Notes under the pieces: model-generated
The model's input: the letters and a program-made list of their open reading frames with translations, nothing else
Told to the model about the DNA's origin: nothing
The model's database searches: none
Shown here: positions 1 through 7,993 of the stretch, piece by piece
Layout of the letters: each line of letters begins with the position of its first letter
How positions within the stretch are numbered: position 1 is the stretch's first letter
NCBI RefSeq assembly: GCF_009908315.1
Contig: NZ_JAAATW010000001.1
Location: 434,001 to 498,000, forward strand
Source: Paragemmobacter ruber
GTDB taxonomy: Bacteria > Pseudomonadota > Alphaproteobacteria > Rhodobacterales > Rhodobacteraceae
DNA: 64,000 nucleotides
Direction of reading: 5' to 3'
Translations under genes and position numbers: made by a program

Positions 1-186
1 GCGGATCTCGGCGAAGCGTTCATGGGCGGCGTGGAGGACGGGTTCGGGCTGTTCACCGAGGAAGACGAGGGTGAGGTGGAAGCTGTCGGGGTCCACCTTG
101 CGCGGGAGGGGAAGGAGGAAGTGCTGCACGCGGAGGGCGGAGAGCACCTCGGGCGGCAGGGGAAGGGCAAGGAAGGCGCGGATCAT
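1..186 (-). CDS. thpR: RNA 2',3'-cyclic phosphodiesterase, ThpR/LigT family (partial, C-terminus beyond window)
   Basis: Only the first 62 codons are in the window; the rest lies to the left. The protein begins MIRAFLALPLPPEV and carries the first HxTL motif of the 2H phosphoesterase superfamily (HLTL at residues 36-39, followed by VFLGE), which is diagnostic for ThpR/LigT. Family members open 2',3'-cyclic phosphates on RNA ends; the real substrate in bacteria is uncertain. The ATG (complement of 184-186) overlaps the stop of the upstream deacetylase-like gene in an ATGA junction, so the two are probably translationally coupled. The second HxTx motif cannot be checked here. Confidence 0.85.
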   Translation of the reverse strand, partial: MIRAFLALPLPPEVLSALRVQHFLLPLPRKVDPDSFHLTLVFLGEQPEPVLHAAHERFAEIR

Positions 187-1304
187 CGGCGGGCCAGATG
201 GGCGAGGCGTTCGGTGATTTCGGGGCGGACGGGGCCTTCGCGCGGGGGATCGAGCAGGGTTTCGGTCATGTGCGGCTCCGGGGCCGGGCGGGTGCCGCCG
301 CCCCAGGAGAGGGCGCGCAGGAGGGCGGCGGCGTCTTCGGGCAGGCGGTCGGGGATGTCCTGCCCGGCAAGGGTGGCCCAGAGCGCCGACCAGCAGCGCC
401 CGACGGACCACGGGTTGTAGCCGCCCCCGCCGAGCAGGAGGAGGCGGGGTGCGAGGGGGCGGATTTCGGTGAGCGCCTCGATATAGGCGCGGTTGGAGAG
501 GGCGAGGCGGGAGAGGGGATCCTCGAGCAGGCTGTCGGCGCCAGCTTGCAGGACGATGGCCTGTGGCGCGTGGGCGGCGAGGCGGGGCAGGATGAGGCCG
601 TGCAGGACGGCGCGCGCCTCGGAATCGTTGTAGCCGCGCGGGACGGGGAGGTTGAAGGCATTGCCGCCCGCGTCATCCGTCAGCGCCCCGGTGAAGGGCC
701 AGCGGTTTTCTTCGTGCACCGAGATCATCAGGAGGTCGGGGTCGCCTGCGAAGGCGGGTTCCACGCCATCGGGGTGGTGGGCGTCGAGATCGACATAGGC
801 AAGGCGTTGCAGGCCGGCGCGGCGCAGGGCCATCAGGGCAAGGACAGGATCGTTGAGGTAGCAAAAGCCATTGGCGCGATCGGGCAGGCCGTGATGGGTG
901 CCGCCGCCCGGGACGTGGATCGCGCCGGTGGCATGGGTGGCCAGCAGTTCGGCCGCCAGCATCACAGCGCCTGCGCCGGTGGCGGGGCGGCGGAACATTT
1001 CGGGGAAGACCGGGTTCGATGTGGTGCCGAGGTGGTGGCGGGCGCGGGTTTCGGCGTCCACCTCGCCCGTTTCTTCGGCGCGTTGCAGGGCGGCGAGGTA
1101 GGTGGGGGTGTGATAGGCGGTGAGGGCTGCCGGTTTGGCGCGCGGGCTGGTGCGGTAGCGGGCGGGCGGCAACCAGCCTAATGCGGCGCAAAGGTCCATC
1201 ACCGTGGACACGCGCGGCACGCGCAGCGGATGGGACCGGCCATAGCTGGAGCCGCGATAGATGCCGGAGCCGAAAAAGAGCGGCCCCGGAAGGGCGGATG
1301 TCAC
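183..1304 (-). CDS. Histone deacetylase family protein (AcuC/acetylpolyamine amidohydrolase-like)
   Basis: A 373-aa arginase/deacetylase-fold protein of normal family length. Visible landmarks in order: the active-site His pair in PGGGTHHG, the zinc-binding segment DLDAHHPDGVE (most homologues have HHGDG, here HHPDG), the later zinc Asp region GADSLLEDP, and the GGGGYNP loop with the transition-state Tyr. Such enzymes remove acetyl groups from lysines or polyamines using Zn2+; the bacterial substrate cannot be told from sequence. The GTG start at 1304 is chosen because it sits in a GTGA overlap with the stop of the upstream peroxidase gene; an upstream ATG would run through that gene in another frame. 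Middle gene of a three-gene minus-strand operon. Confidence 0.88.
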   Translation of the reverse strand: MTSALPGPLFFGSGIYRGSSYGRSHPLRVPRVSTVMDLCAALGWLPPARYRTSPRAKPAALTAYHTPTYLAALQRAEETGEVDAETRARHHLGTTSNPVFPEMFRRPATGAGAVMLAAELLATHATGAIHVPGGGTHHGLPDRANGFCYLNDPVLALMALRRAGLQRLAYVDLDAHHPDGVEPAFAGDPDLLMISVHEENRWPFTGALTDDAGGNAFNLPVPRGYNDSEARAVLHGLILPRLAAHAPQAIVLQAGADSLLEDPLSRLALSNRAYIEALTEIRPLAPRLLLLGGGGYNPWSVGRCWSALWATLAGQDIPDRLPEDAAALLRALSWGGGTRPAPEPHMTETLLDPPREGPVRPEITERLAHLARR

Positions 1305-1819
1305 GGCAGCAGCGCCTCGATCTTCTGGACGACGGGGGCGGCGGTGGGGCGCACGGCGCTGCCCCAGGTGGCGACGATGTCGCCGCTGCCGTCGAGCAGC
1401 ACCTTGTTGAAGTTCCAGGTGGGGACGAAACCCGACGTATCGGCCACCCATTTGTAGAAGGGGTGGGCGGCGTCGCCCGTGACGGGGGTGATGTCGGTCA
1501 TCGGGATGGTGAGGTCGAAGTTGACGGCGCAGTATTCCTTGACCTCGGCCGCGCTGCCAAGTTCCTGGCGGAAATCGTCGGACGGGACGGCGAGGACGAC
1601 GAGACCGCGATCGGCATAGCCATCATGGAGCGCCTGCAAATCATCGAACTGCCCGGCAAAGCCGCAGAGCGAGGCGGTGTTCACCACCAGCACGGGGCGG
1701 CCCTTGAAGGCATCGAGGTCGATCGTGCCGCCGTCGATGGAGGGAAAATTGAAGCCCGCCATCGCGGCGACGGGCAGGCAGGAAAGAGCGGCAGAAAAAA
1801 GGAGGGTTGAGTGGCGCAT
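1301..1819 (-). CDS. Exported glutathione peroxidase-like thiol peroxidase
   Basis: A 172-aa thioredoxin-fold peroxidase with an N-terminal signal peptide (hydrophobic core at residues 5-20, AMA before the mature start), so it probably acts in the periplasm. The peroxidatic Cys is in NTASLCGF (Cys52) and the WNF motif near residue 136 is intact. The usual PCNQF block, which carries the resolving Cys and the catalytic Gln, reads PSDDF instead. It therefore lacks both, and may use an outside thiol or be weak. First gene of the operon with the deacetylase and ThpR genes. It could also be called a generic redoxin-domain protein. Confidence 0.85.
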   Translation of the reverse strand: MRHSTLLFSAALSCLPVAAMAGFNFPSIDGGTIDLDAFKGRPVLVVNTASLCGFAGQFDDLQALHDGYADRGLVVLAVPSDDFRQELGSAAEVKEYCAVNFDLTIPMTDITPVTGDAAHPFYKWVADTSGFVPTWNFNKVLLDGSGDIVATWGSAVRPTAAPVVQKIEALLP

Positions 1820-1967
1820 CGCAGCCCCTGCAAATCGGTTTCAACGGGAACGTAAGGCAGTCATTTTCGAGGTCAACGCCGCCGGACGGGCATGGGTTGG
1901 AATTTGCCGCTGCGGCGGTGCCGAGGTCATGGGCACCCGTGACCAATATCACAGCAATACCGCCTAA

Positions 1968-1998
1968 ATTCCATAAGATTTCCATCGTCCTATGGAAT
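1968..1998. promoter_or_regulatory. Inverted repeat in divergent promoter region (candidate operator)
   Basis: ATTCCATA at 1968-1975 and TATGGAAT at 1991-1998 are perfect 8-bp arms 15 bp apart. They lie in the 257-bp AT-richer gap between the divergent peroxidase and NUDIX genes. The geometry suits a dimeric regulator; which one is unknown. Confidence 0.35.
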
Positions 1999-2076
1999 GT
2001 CGGCGCAGGTGTTGCCATATATGACAGCAAAGCAACGATCCGGCGGGTTGAACCGGGTCGAGGGATCGGGCGGCAG

Positions 2077-2586
2077 ATGAAGTGGGATCAGACCAGCGAT
2101 GCCCTTTCCCCCGGGGAAGGTGGAACGCGCAGCCAGTGCGCGGCGCTGTGCTGGCGCATGCATCGGGGCCGGGTCGAGGTGCTGCTGATCACCAGCCGGG
2201 AGACCGGGCGCTGGGTCATCCCCAAGGGCTGGCCGATGGCGGGCAAGAGCGCGGCGCAATCGGCGATGCAGGAAGCCTGGGAAGAGGCGGGCGTGCGCGG
2301 TAAGGGGCGGGATCAGCCCGTCGGCACGTTCGGATATTTCAAGATCATGGCGGACAAATCCGCCCAGCCCTGCGTGGTGACGGTCTATCCGCTGCGGGTG
2401 AAGGAACTGGCCGCGCGCTACCCCGAGCGCAAGCAGCGCCGCCGGCGGTGGCATGACGCGGAGGACGCGGCGAAGCTGGTGGCAGAGCCGGAGTTGCGCG
2501 CGCTGTTCCTGCGGCTGGCCGAGGAGCCTGCGCTGCTCAAACCGTCCGAGGCGGCGGCGGCCATCGTGGCGGTGGCTGCGCGCTGA
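2077..2586 (+). CDS. NUDIX hydrolase, DIPP/diadenosine-type
   Basis: A 169-aa pyrophosphohydrolase. The segment PKGWPMAGK followed by QEAWEEAGV near residues 48-70 is the NUDIX box, giving G-x5-K-x7-QEAWEEAGV. The first Glu of the consensus is Lys and the Arg is Gln, while the metal-binding EE pair is present. This form resembles the alphaproteobacterial diphosphoinositol/diadenosine polyphosphate-type NUDIX proteins. The ATG at 2077 follows a purine-rich stretch (GGGCGGCAG); the frame is open further upstream, but that part has no coding character. Monocistronic or leading the next gene. Substrate not predictable. Confidence 0.85.
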   Translation: MKWDQTSDALSPGEGGTRSQCAALCWRMHRGRVEVLLITSRETGRWVIPKGWPMAGKSAAQSAMQEAWEEAGVRGKGRDQPVGTFGYFKIMADKSAQPCVVTVYPLRVKELAARYPERKQRRRRWHDAEDAAKLVAEPELRALFLRLAEEPALLKPSEAAAAIVAVAAR

Positions 2587-2661
2587 TGGCGCGGGCGGGT
2601 TGATTTTGCTGCCCCTCTGCATAGGTGGAGGGAGAGATGACCAACCATCCGGTGATCCACG

Positions 2662-3087
2662 ATGATCCGCTTCCAACTGAAATGCGCGCAAGACCATGGG
2701 TTTGACAGCTGGTTCCAGTCCGGCGCGGCGTTTGACGCGCTGAAGGCCGCGGGGCATGTGGCCTGCCCCGTCTGCGGATCGGCAGAGGTGGAGAAGGCGC
2801 TGATGGCGCCGAGCGTGGCCCTGCGTGCCGGGGCAGAGGAGGCGCCCGCGCTGCGCGCCCCCGCGAATGAGCGGGAGGCGGCACTGGCCGCCCTGCGGCG
2901 GCAGGTGGAGGAAAACTCGGATTACGTCGGGATGAATTTCGTCACCGAGGCGCGGCGCATCCACAGCGGCGAGGCGCCCGAACGCGCGATCCATGGCGAG
3001 GCGCGGGTGGATGAGGCGCGCAAGCTGATCGAAGAAGGGGTGCCTGTGGCCCCCCTGCCCTTCCTGCCAAGCCGCAAGGCGAATTAG
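2662..3087 (+). CDS. DUF1178 family protein
   Basis: A 141-aa protein starting MIRFQLKC, typical of DUF1178. It has a small zinc-ribbon-like Cys arrangement (Cys8, then CPVCGS near residue 34) followed by an Ala/Arg-rich region and a conserved helical C-terminus (residues 85-125). Function unknown; family members are widespread single genes in alpha- and betaproteobacteria. It lies 75 bp downstream of the NUDIX gene on the same strand and could be cotranscribed. Confidence 0.85.
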   Translation: MIRFQLKCAQDHGFDSWFQSGAAFDALKAAGHVACPVCGSAEVEKALMAPSVALRAGAEEAPALRAPANEREAALAALRRQVEENSDYVGMNFVTEARRIHSGEAPERAIHGEARVDEARKLIEEGVPVAPLPFLPSRKAN

Positions 3088-3221
3088 GGCAGAGGGGAGC
3101 GGCGCGGTTCTGGGCGGATTTGCCTTGAATTGTTAACTCTTTTTCCAACGGTCGCTGCGAGCTTGCCGTATTCTGGACACAATCGGGGGCGAATCTGCGG
3201 ATTGTGGTTGGTGAACGGGTG

Positions 3222-3872
3222 ATGGTGATGTCGGAGCAGGCGATGGATGCACGGGTGGATGCGGCGCTGGCCTTGGCCGTGCAGGTGTTCACGACCACCG
3301 ATCTGGCCTGTTTCGCCCGGGGAACGCGCATCGAGACGGCGACAGGATTGGTCGCGGTGGAAGATTTGCGCGACGGGATGCTGATCGAAACCATGGATCA
3401 CGGTCTGCAGCCGGTGCGGCGGGTTCTGTCCAAGCTGGTGGATGGGCGCGGGGCGCTGGCGCCGGTTGAGATCGGCGCGGCGGTTCTGGGCAATATGCGG
3501 CCGCTGCGCGTGTCGCCGCATCACCGGATGGTGGTGTCTGGCTGGCGGGCGGAGTTGCTGACCGGTGAGGCAGAGGTTCTGGCTGCTGCGGCCGATCTGG
3601 TCGATGGGGCGCGGGTGCGGGTGGTGGAGATGGAACAGGTGGAATATTTCCACCTGCTGTTTGACCGCCACGAGATCATCTTTGCCGAGGGTGCGGCAAC
3701 CGAAAGCTATCACCCCTTTGCCGGTGACGCGGTTGAGCTTGCGCCCGGGACGCTGGCGGAATTGCAGGCGCTGTTTCCCGATATGGGGCGGGCCTTCTGG
3801 GAAGGCACGCTTTTGGGCGGGACGGCGCGCCCCTGCGCGAGCCGGGACGAAGCGGCGCTGCTGCTGGCCTGA
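3222..3872 (+). CDS. Stand-alone Hint (Hedgehog/intein) domain protein
   Basis: Most of this roughly 216-aa protein is a Hint_2-type fold. A short helical N-terminus runs into CFARGTRIETATG, where the Cys is the expected first residue of the autoprocessing fold. Next come VEDLRDGMLIETMDHGLQP (intein A/B-block-like) and SPHHRMVV, which carries the conserved His. No long host domain is attached, unlike the big secreted Hint proteins of this family. Hint folds cleave or rearrange the peptide bond before their first Cys; whether this one still does is unknown. The ATG at 3222 is preferred over a GTG at 3204 and an ATG at 3228, but the start is not secure. The gene ends 1 bp before the convergent ferredoxin. 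Confidence 0.75.
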   Translation: MVMSEQAMDARVDAALALAVQVFTTTDLACFARGTRIETATGLVAVEDLRDGMLIETMDHGLQPVRRVLSKLVDGRGALAPVEIGAAVLGNMRPLRVSPHHRMVVSGWRAELLTGEAEVLAAAADLVDGARVRVVEMEQVEYFHLLFDRHEIIFAEGAATESYHPFAGDAVELAPGTLAELQALFPDMGRAFWEGTLLGGTARPCASRDEAALLLA

Positions 3873-3873
3873 G

Positions 3874-4218
<345 letters not shown>

Positions 4219-4312
4219 TTATGGGTGCCGATGATGGGTCTGGTGCGCCCGACATAGGCCATTCCTGCGCCCTTTGCCAGAGGTTGGGATAAGGGGCGGG
4301 CGATGTGACGGC

Positions 4313-4347
4313 TTGTCAATGGCCGCGGATGTTCTATTTTTGTTCTC
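4313..4347 (+). promoter_or_regulatory. SOS promoter: LexA box overlapping the -10 of a leaderless gene
   Basis: GTTC at 4331-4334 and GTTC at 4342-4345, separated by TATTTTT, form a GTTC-N7-GTTC direct repeat, the LexA box type described for Rhodobacter and other alphaproteobacteria. A plausible -35 TTGTCA (4313-4318) and -10 TATTTT (4335-4340) are 16 bp apart. The -10 lies inside the box, and the next ATG is only 2 bp beyond it, with no room for a Shine-Dalgarno. The layout implies a leaderless mRNA repressed by LexA. Confidence 0.75.
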
Positions 4348-4803
4348 ATGTCATCATGGCCCCAGCCCAGCCCCCGTTCCGCCGATCCGACACAGCGCAG
4401 CTTGTCGGACTGGCTGGTGCCGACGGTGCGGCCCGGCACATGGCCACGCCCGCCTGCGGCGCTGGTGGCGGCGCGGCTGGACGAGCCGCCTGCCGGGGCG
4501 CGGGTCTGCGTGGCGGGGCTGGTGCTGCTGCGGCAGCGGCCCGGCACCGCGAAGGGGGTGATCTTCGTCACGCTGGAAGACGAGACGGGCACCTGCAATG
4601 TGGTGGTCTGGGCCAAGGTCTATGAACGGTTCCGCCGGGCGGTGATCGCGGGGCGGATGCTGCGGGTGACGGGGCGGCTGCAGCGCGAGGCGGGGGTGGT
4701 GCATGTGGTGGCCGAGGTGATCGAGGATCTGTCGGCGATGCTGGACCAGTTGCTGCGCCCGGATTTCCGCCATGACGGGGTGCGGGCGGGGGATCAGCCC
4801 TGA
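4348..4803 (+). CDS. Orphan OB-fold protein matching the C-terminal domain of error-prone DNA polymerase DnaE2 (ImuC)
   Basis: A 151-aa product. Residues from about 53 ([17 protein letters not shown], then [20 protein letters not shown] and [17 protein letters not shown]) match the tRNA_anti/OB-fold that ends DnaE2, where it contributes to single-stranded DNA binding. The roughly 1,000 residues of PHP, palm, fingers and beta-clamp regions are absent, and no imuA, imuB or dnaE2 lies beside it in the window. The first 50 residues are Pro-rich and not recognised. Its own LexA box and leaderless promoter suggest a deletion fused the start of the SOS cassette to the dnaE2 tail, or that it is a retained small SOS protein. 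The reading frame is intact. The alternative is a decaying remnant. Confidence 0.7.
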   Translation: MSSWPQPSPRSADPTQRSLSDWLVPTVRPGTWPRPPAALVAARLDEPPAGARVCVAGLVLLRQRPGTAKGVIFVTLEDETGTCNVVVWAKVYERFRRAVIAGRMLRVTGRLQREAGVVHVVAEVIEDLSAMLDQLLRPDFRHDGVRAGDQP

Positions 4804-4901
4804 GGCGCGGCTGCCCCTGCGGCGGGGTTTAAGGCCGGGGCGAATGACGCTATGCTGCGCCTTGCGATCCGGGCGAACCGGACGGGCAGGACAAGAGGCG
4901 G

Positions 4902-5444
4902 ATGCAGATCAGGATGAGAGCGGCGGGCGTGATGCTGATGCTGGCGGTGCTGGGCGCCTGCCAGACCGCCATGCCCCCTGCCCCGCGCACCAGCGACCTG
5001 TCGCGCGAGATCGTGCGGCTGGATCGGCCCGGCCCCCCGGCGCGGCCCGAAGGTGCCTGCTGGGAAAGCGACGTGACACCTGCGGTGATCGAGACGGTGA
5101 CGGAGCAGGTGGTCGTGACGCCCGAGACGCGGGCCGGGGATGGGCAGGTGCTGACGCCTGCCACCTATCGCACGGACACACGGACGCGGATCGTGCAGGA
5201 TCGCGAGGAGGTGTGGTTCCGCGCGCCCTGCCCTGCGGAATATACGGTGGATTTCGTCGCCTCGTTGCAGCGGGCGCTGAAGGCGCGGGGGTTCTATCTG
5301 CTGCCCCTGACGGGGGAGCTGGATGCGGGCACGCGCGATGCGGTGCGGCGCTATCAGGCCGAGCGGGGGCTGGACAGCCCGCGCCTGTCGCTGGCGGCGG
5401 CGCGGGAGTTGGGGCTGTTGCCCACCGCGCTGGAGGAGCTGTGA
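4902..5444 (+). CDS. Peptidoglycan-binding domain lipoprotein
   Basis: A 180-aa predicted lipoprotein: Lys/Arg-poor signal peptide with lipobox LGAC (Cys at about residue 20), a Pro-rich linker, a middle region with repeated VxTPET/TRIVQD-like strands, and a C-terminal PG-binding-1 domain (residues ~125-175: LQRALKARGFY, then TRDAVRRYQAERGL). Probably anchored in the outer membrane and touching the cell wall. The ATG follows an AGGCGG site. Its TGA overlaps the GTG of the following HD gene, so the two form a pair; both lie downstream of the SOS-type promoter, but a 98-bp gap leaves cotranscription open. Confidence 0.8.
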   Translation: MQIRMRAAGVMLMLAVLGACQTAMPPAPRTSDLSREIVRLDRPGPPARPEGACWESDVTPAVIETVTEQVVVTPETRAGDGQVLTPATYRTDTRTRIVQDREEVWFRAPCPAEYTVDFVASLQRALKARGFYLLPLTGELDAGTRDAVRRYQAERGLDSPRLSLAAARELGLLPTALEEL

Positions 5445-6076
5445 CAGATTGGGCGGGCCGCGCGCGGGCGCGGATGGCGGAGATCTGGGCCGATGCGGCG
5501 GATGGGGCGCATGATCTGGGCCATCTGGACCGGGTCTGGAAAAGCTGTCGCCGGATCGCGCGGGAGGAAGGCGGGGCGGATGCGGATGTGCTGGCCGTGG
5601 CGGCCTATTTCCATGATGCGGTGAACCTACCCAAGGACAGCCCCGACCGGGCGCTGGCGTCGCGGCTGTCGGCCGATCTGGCGGTGCGGGAACTGACAGC
5701 GATGGGGTTTGCGGCGGATCGGCTGGCGGCGGTGCATCACGCGATTGCGGCGCACAGCTTTTCGGCCGGGATCGCGCCCGAGACGGTGGAGGCGCGCATC
5801 CTGCAGGATGCGGATCGGCTGGAGGCGCTGGGGGCGATTGGCCTGGCGCGGATGTTCCTGATCGCGGGGCAGATGGGGGCGGCGCTGTTTGATGCGGGCG
5901 ACCCGCTTGCGATGGGCCGCGTGCTGGATGACCGGCGCTTCGCGCTGGACCACCTGGAGGTGAAGCTGTTCCCGGCGGCTGCGGCGATGCAGACAGCGGC
6001 GGGGCGTGCCATGGCGGCAGAGCGGGCGGAGTGGATGGAGAGCTTTCGCACGCGGCTGCTGACGGAAATCGGATAG
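5441..6076 (+). CDS. HD-domain phosphohydrolase
   Basis: A 211-aa metal-dependent HD-superfamily protein. The metal-binding His/Asp residues are seen in AHDLGHLDRVW (near residue 25), AYFHDAVN (near 58), HHAIAAHSF (near 100) and ILQDADRLEALGAIG (near 125). It resembles the YedJ/YpgQ group of predicted nucleotide or pyrophosphate hydrolases. The GTG at 5441 overlaps the TGA of the lipoprotein gene (GTGA), implying coupling. It ends 55 bp before the convergent degP gene, with a terminator between. Substrate unknown. Confidence 0.85.
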   Translation: MTDWAGRARARMAEIWADAADGAHDLGHLDRVWKSCRRIAREEGGADADVLAVAAYFHDAVNLPKDSPDRALASRLSADLAVRELTAMGFAADRLAAVHHAIAAHSFSAGIAPETVEARILQDADRLEALGAIGLARMFLIAGQMGAALFDAGDPLAMGRVLDDRRFALDHLEVKLFPAAAAMQTAAGRAMAAERAEWMESFRTRLLTEIG

Positions 6077-6077
6077 G

Positions 6078-6107
6078 AAAAGGGGCGGCAGGTTGCCCTG
6101 CCGCCCC
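6078..6107 (-). terminator. Rho-independent terminator of degP
   Basis: Read on the minus strand, an 11-bp perfect stem (arms GGGGCGGCAGG at 6082-6092 and its complement at 6097-6107 on the plus strand) encloses a GCAA tetraloop and is followed by TTTT. It lies just past the degP stop. The plus-strand reading lacks a U tract, though it may also slow transcription from the HD gene. Confidence 0.8.
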
Positions 6108-6131
6108 GTTCGGTTCCGGCGTCTGCCGGGA

Positions 6132-7637
6132 TCACTGTTCGGCCGGGGCCGGTTCTTCCACGGCAAGGGCGACGAAGCGGGGATCACCCGCGCGGCGCAC
6201 AAGCAGGAGGAGCGATTTGCGCCCGGCCTCGCGCGCCTCGGTCACGCGATCTTCGAGGTCTTGCAGGCGTTCCACGGGCTGTTGCCCGGCCTCGGTGATC
6301 ACGTCGCCTTCGCGCAGGCCCTTGCCATACGCCTCGGACGCGGCATCGACGGCGGTGACGGCAAGGCCTTTGGCATCATCCGGCAGGCCAAGCTGGGCGG
6401 CGGTTTCCGCCGTGAGCGGTTGCAGCGTCAGGCCAAGCAGCTGCAATTCGCCCGGGTCTTGCGGCGGTTCGCCTGCGGCGGGGACGACCTCGGCGGCCTC
6501 GGCCTCTTCGCGGCGGCCAAGGGTGACGGAGAGGGTGGTGGTTTCGCCATCACGCAGGACGATCACGGGGACGGCAGACCCGACCGGGCTGTCGGCCACC
6601 TGACGGGTCAGGTCGCGGACGGAGCCGATTTCCTTACCGTCGAAGGTGGTGATCACGTCACCGGCCTGCATCCCGGCATCCTTGGCGGGGCCATCGGGGA
6701 CATCGGTGATGAGCGCGCCGGCGGCGGCCTCGAGCCCCATGGCTTCGGCCACGTCGGGGGTGACATCCTGGATGCGGACGCCGAGCCAGCCACGGCGGGT
6801 TTCGCCGAATTCGCGCAGCTGATCCACCACCTTGGTCACGACGTTGGAGGCCATCGAGAAGCCGATGCCGATGGAGCCGCCATTGGGCGACAGGATGGCG
6901 GTGTTCACGCCGATCACCTGCCCGTCCATGTTGAACAGGGGGCCGCCCGAGTTGCCGCGGTTGATGGCGGCGTCGGTCTGGATGTAATCGTCATAGGTGC
7001 CCGACAGTTCGCGACCGCGCGCCGAGACTATCCCGGCGCTGACCGAGAAGCCCTGACCCAGCGGGTTGCCCATGGCCATGACCCAGTCGCCCACGCGGAT
7101 CAGGTCGGAATTGCCGAACTGCACGAAGGGAAGCGGTTCGTCGGAAGTGACCTTCAGAAGCGCGATGTCGGTCTTGGGGTCGGTGCCGACGAGTTCGGCT
7201 TTCAGCCGGTCGCCCGAGAAAAACTCGATCTCGATTTCGTCCGCGCCTTCGATGACGTGGTTGTTGGTGACGATGTAGCCGTCTTCGGAGATGACGAAGC
7301 CCGATCCCAGCGCCTCGGACCGGCGGGGTTCGGCGGGGCCTTCATCGGCGCCGGGGGGCATGAAATCGCGGAAGAAATCCTCGAACGGGGATCCTTCGGG
7401 GACCATCGGGCCGTTCCCGGTGGGGGCGGCGACGACGGCGGAGGTGGTGATGTTCACCACCGAGGGGCTGATCTGTTCGGCCAGATCGGCAAAGCTGTCG
7501 GGGGCCGACTGGGCGCGAACGTCAAGTGCATTGCCCAGCGCCAGCGACAGGCCAAGCGCGAGGGCGAGGAAGACGCGGGAGGGTTTGCGCGGCACGGCCT
7601 CGGCGCGGGCCGCTTGGGACAGAACGGTGGGATGCAC
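6132..7637 (-). CDS. degP: Periplasmic serine protease, DegP/HtrA (Do) family
   Basis: A 501-aa exported protease/chaperone. Signal anchor at residues ~20-42, then a trypsin-like domain with the triad His127 (TNNHVIEG), Asp157 (KTDIALLKV) and Ser230 (GNSGGPLFN). Two PDZ domains follow: about 265-360 (RRGWLGVRIQ...) and about 400-490. It degrades or refolds damaged envelope proteins. The GTG at 7637 is chosen because AAAGGAG lies 7 bp upstream; the open frame extends further but through non-coding sequence. It sits downstream of hflK-hflC-DUF2065 on the same strand, a membrane-protein quality-control cluster typical of this family, with 155 bp in front that may hold its own stress promoter. 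Confidence 0.95.
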   Translation of the reverse strand: MHPTVLSQAARAEAVPRKPSRVFLALALGLSLALGNALDVRAQSAPDSFADLAEQISPSVVNITTSAVVAAPTGNGPMVPEGSPFEDFFRDFMPPGADEGPAEPRRSEALGSGFVISEDGYIVTNNHVIEGADEIEIEFFSGDRLKAELVGTDPKTDIALLKVTSDEPLPFVQFGNSDLIRVGDWVMAMGNPLGQGFSVSAGIVSARGRELSGTYDDYIQTDAAINRGNSGGPLFNMDGQVIGVNTAILSPNGGSIGIGFSMASNVVTKVVDQLREFGETRRGWLGVRIQDVTPDVAEAMGLEAAAGALITDVPDGPAKDAGMQAGDVITTFDGKEIGSVRDLTRQVADSPVGSAVPVIVLRDGETTTLSVTLGRREEAEAAEVVPAAGEPPQDPGELQLLGLTLQPLTAETAAQLGLPDDAKGLAVTAVDAASEAYGKGLREGDVITEAGQQPVERLQDLEDRVTEAREAGRKSLLLLVRRAGDPRFVALAVEEPAPAEQ

Positions 7638-7792
7638 TCCGAACTCCTTTCGTTTGCGGTGCCGCGCGGCCTGAGGCCCGGGCGGCGGAGCACGCTTGTG
7701 ATCATCAGGTAGGAAAGCCGAATTGCAATGCAAACCGGGTCGCGCTCTCTCAACAGCATGTGAACCCGATGGGGGGATTGTTTCAAGAGGCG

Positions 7793-7993
7793 CTAGGGGG
7801 CCGCGATCAGGTGGCGTGCAAGCCAGACCAGAAACACGCCGGTGGCGATGGCGGCGAGGCCGATGAGGCGCAGGCGATCGGGCGGTTGGCTGGCGAGGAA
7901 AGCCAGCAGCTGTTCAATGCGCGAAGGGGCCAGCGCAAGCGCCAGCCCCTCGATCACAAGCACAAGGCCAAGGCCCAGAAGGAGCCAGGTCAT
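7793..7993 (-). CDS. DUF2065 small membrane protein (YjeT-like)
   Basis: A 66-aa protein with two transmembrane helices (residues ~2-22 and 44-62) joined by a short RIEQLLAFLAS loop, the standard DUF2065 plan. Its ATG overlaps the hflC stop in an ATGA junction, so it is translated with hflC. The same gene follows hflC in many proteobacteria, which suggests a role with the HflKC complex; no biochemical function is known. Confidence 0.88.
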   Translation of the reverse strand: MTWLLLGLGLVLVIEGLALALAPSRIEQLLAFLASQPPDRLRLIGLAAIATGVFLVWLARHLIAAP

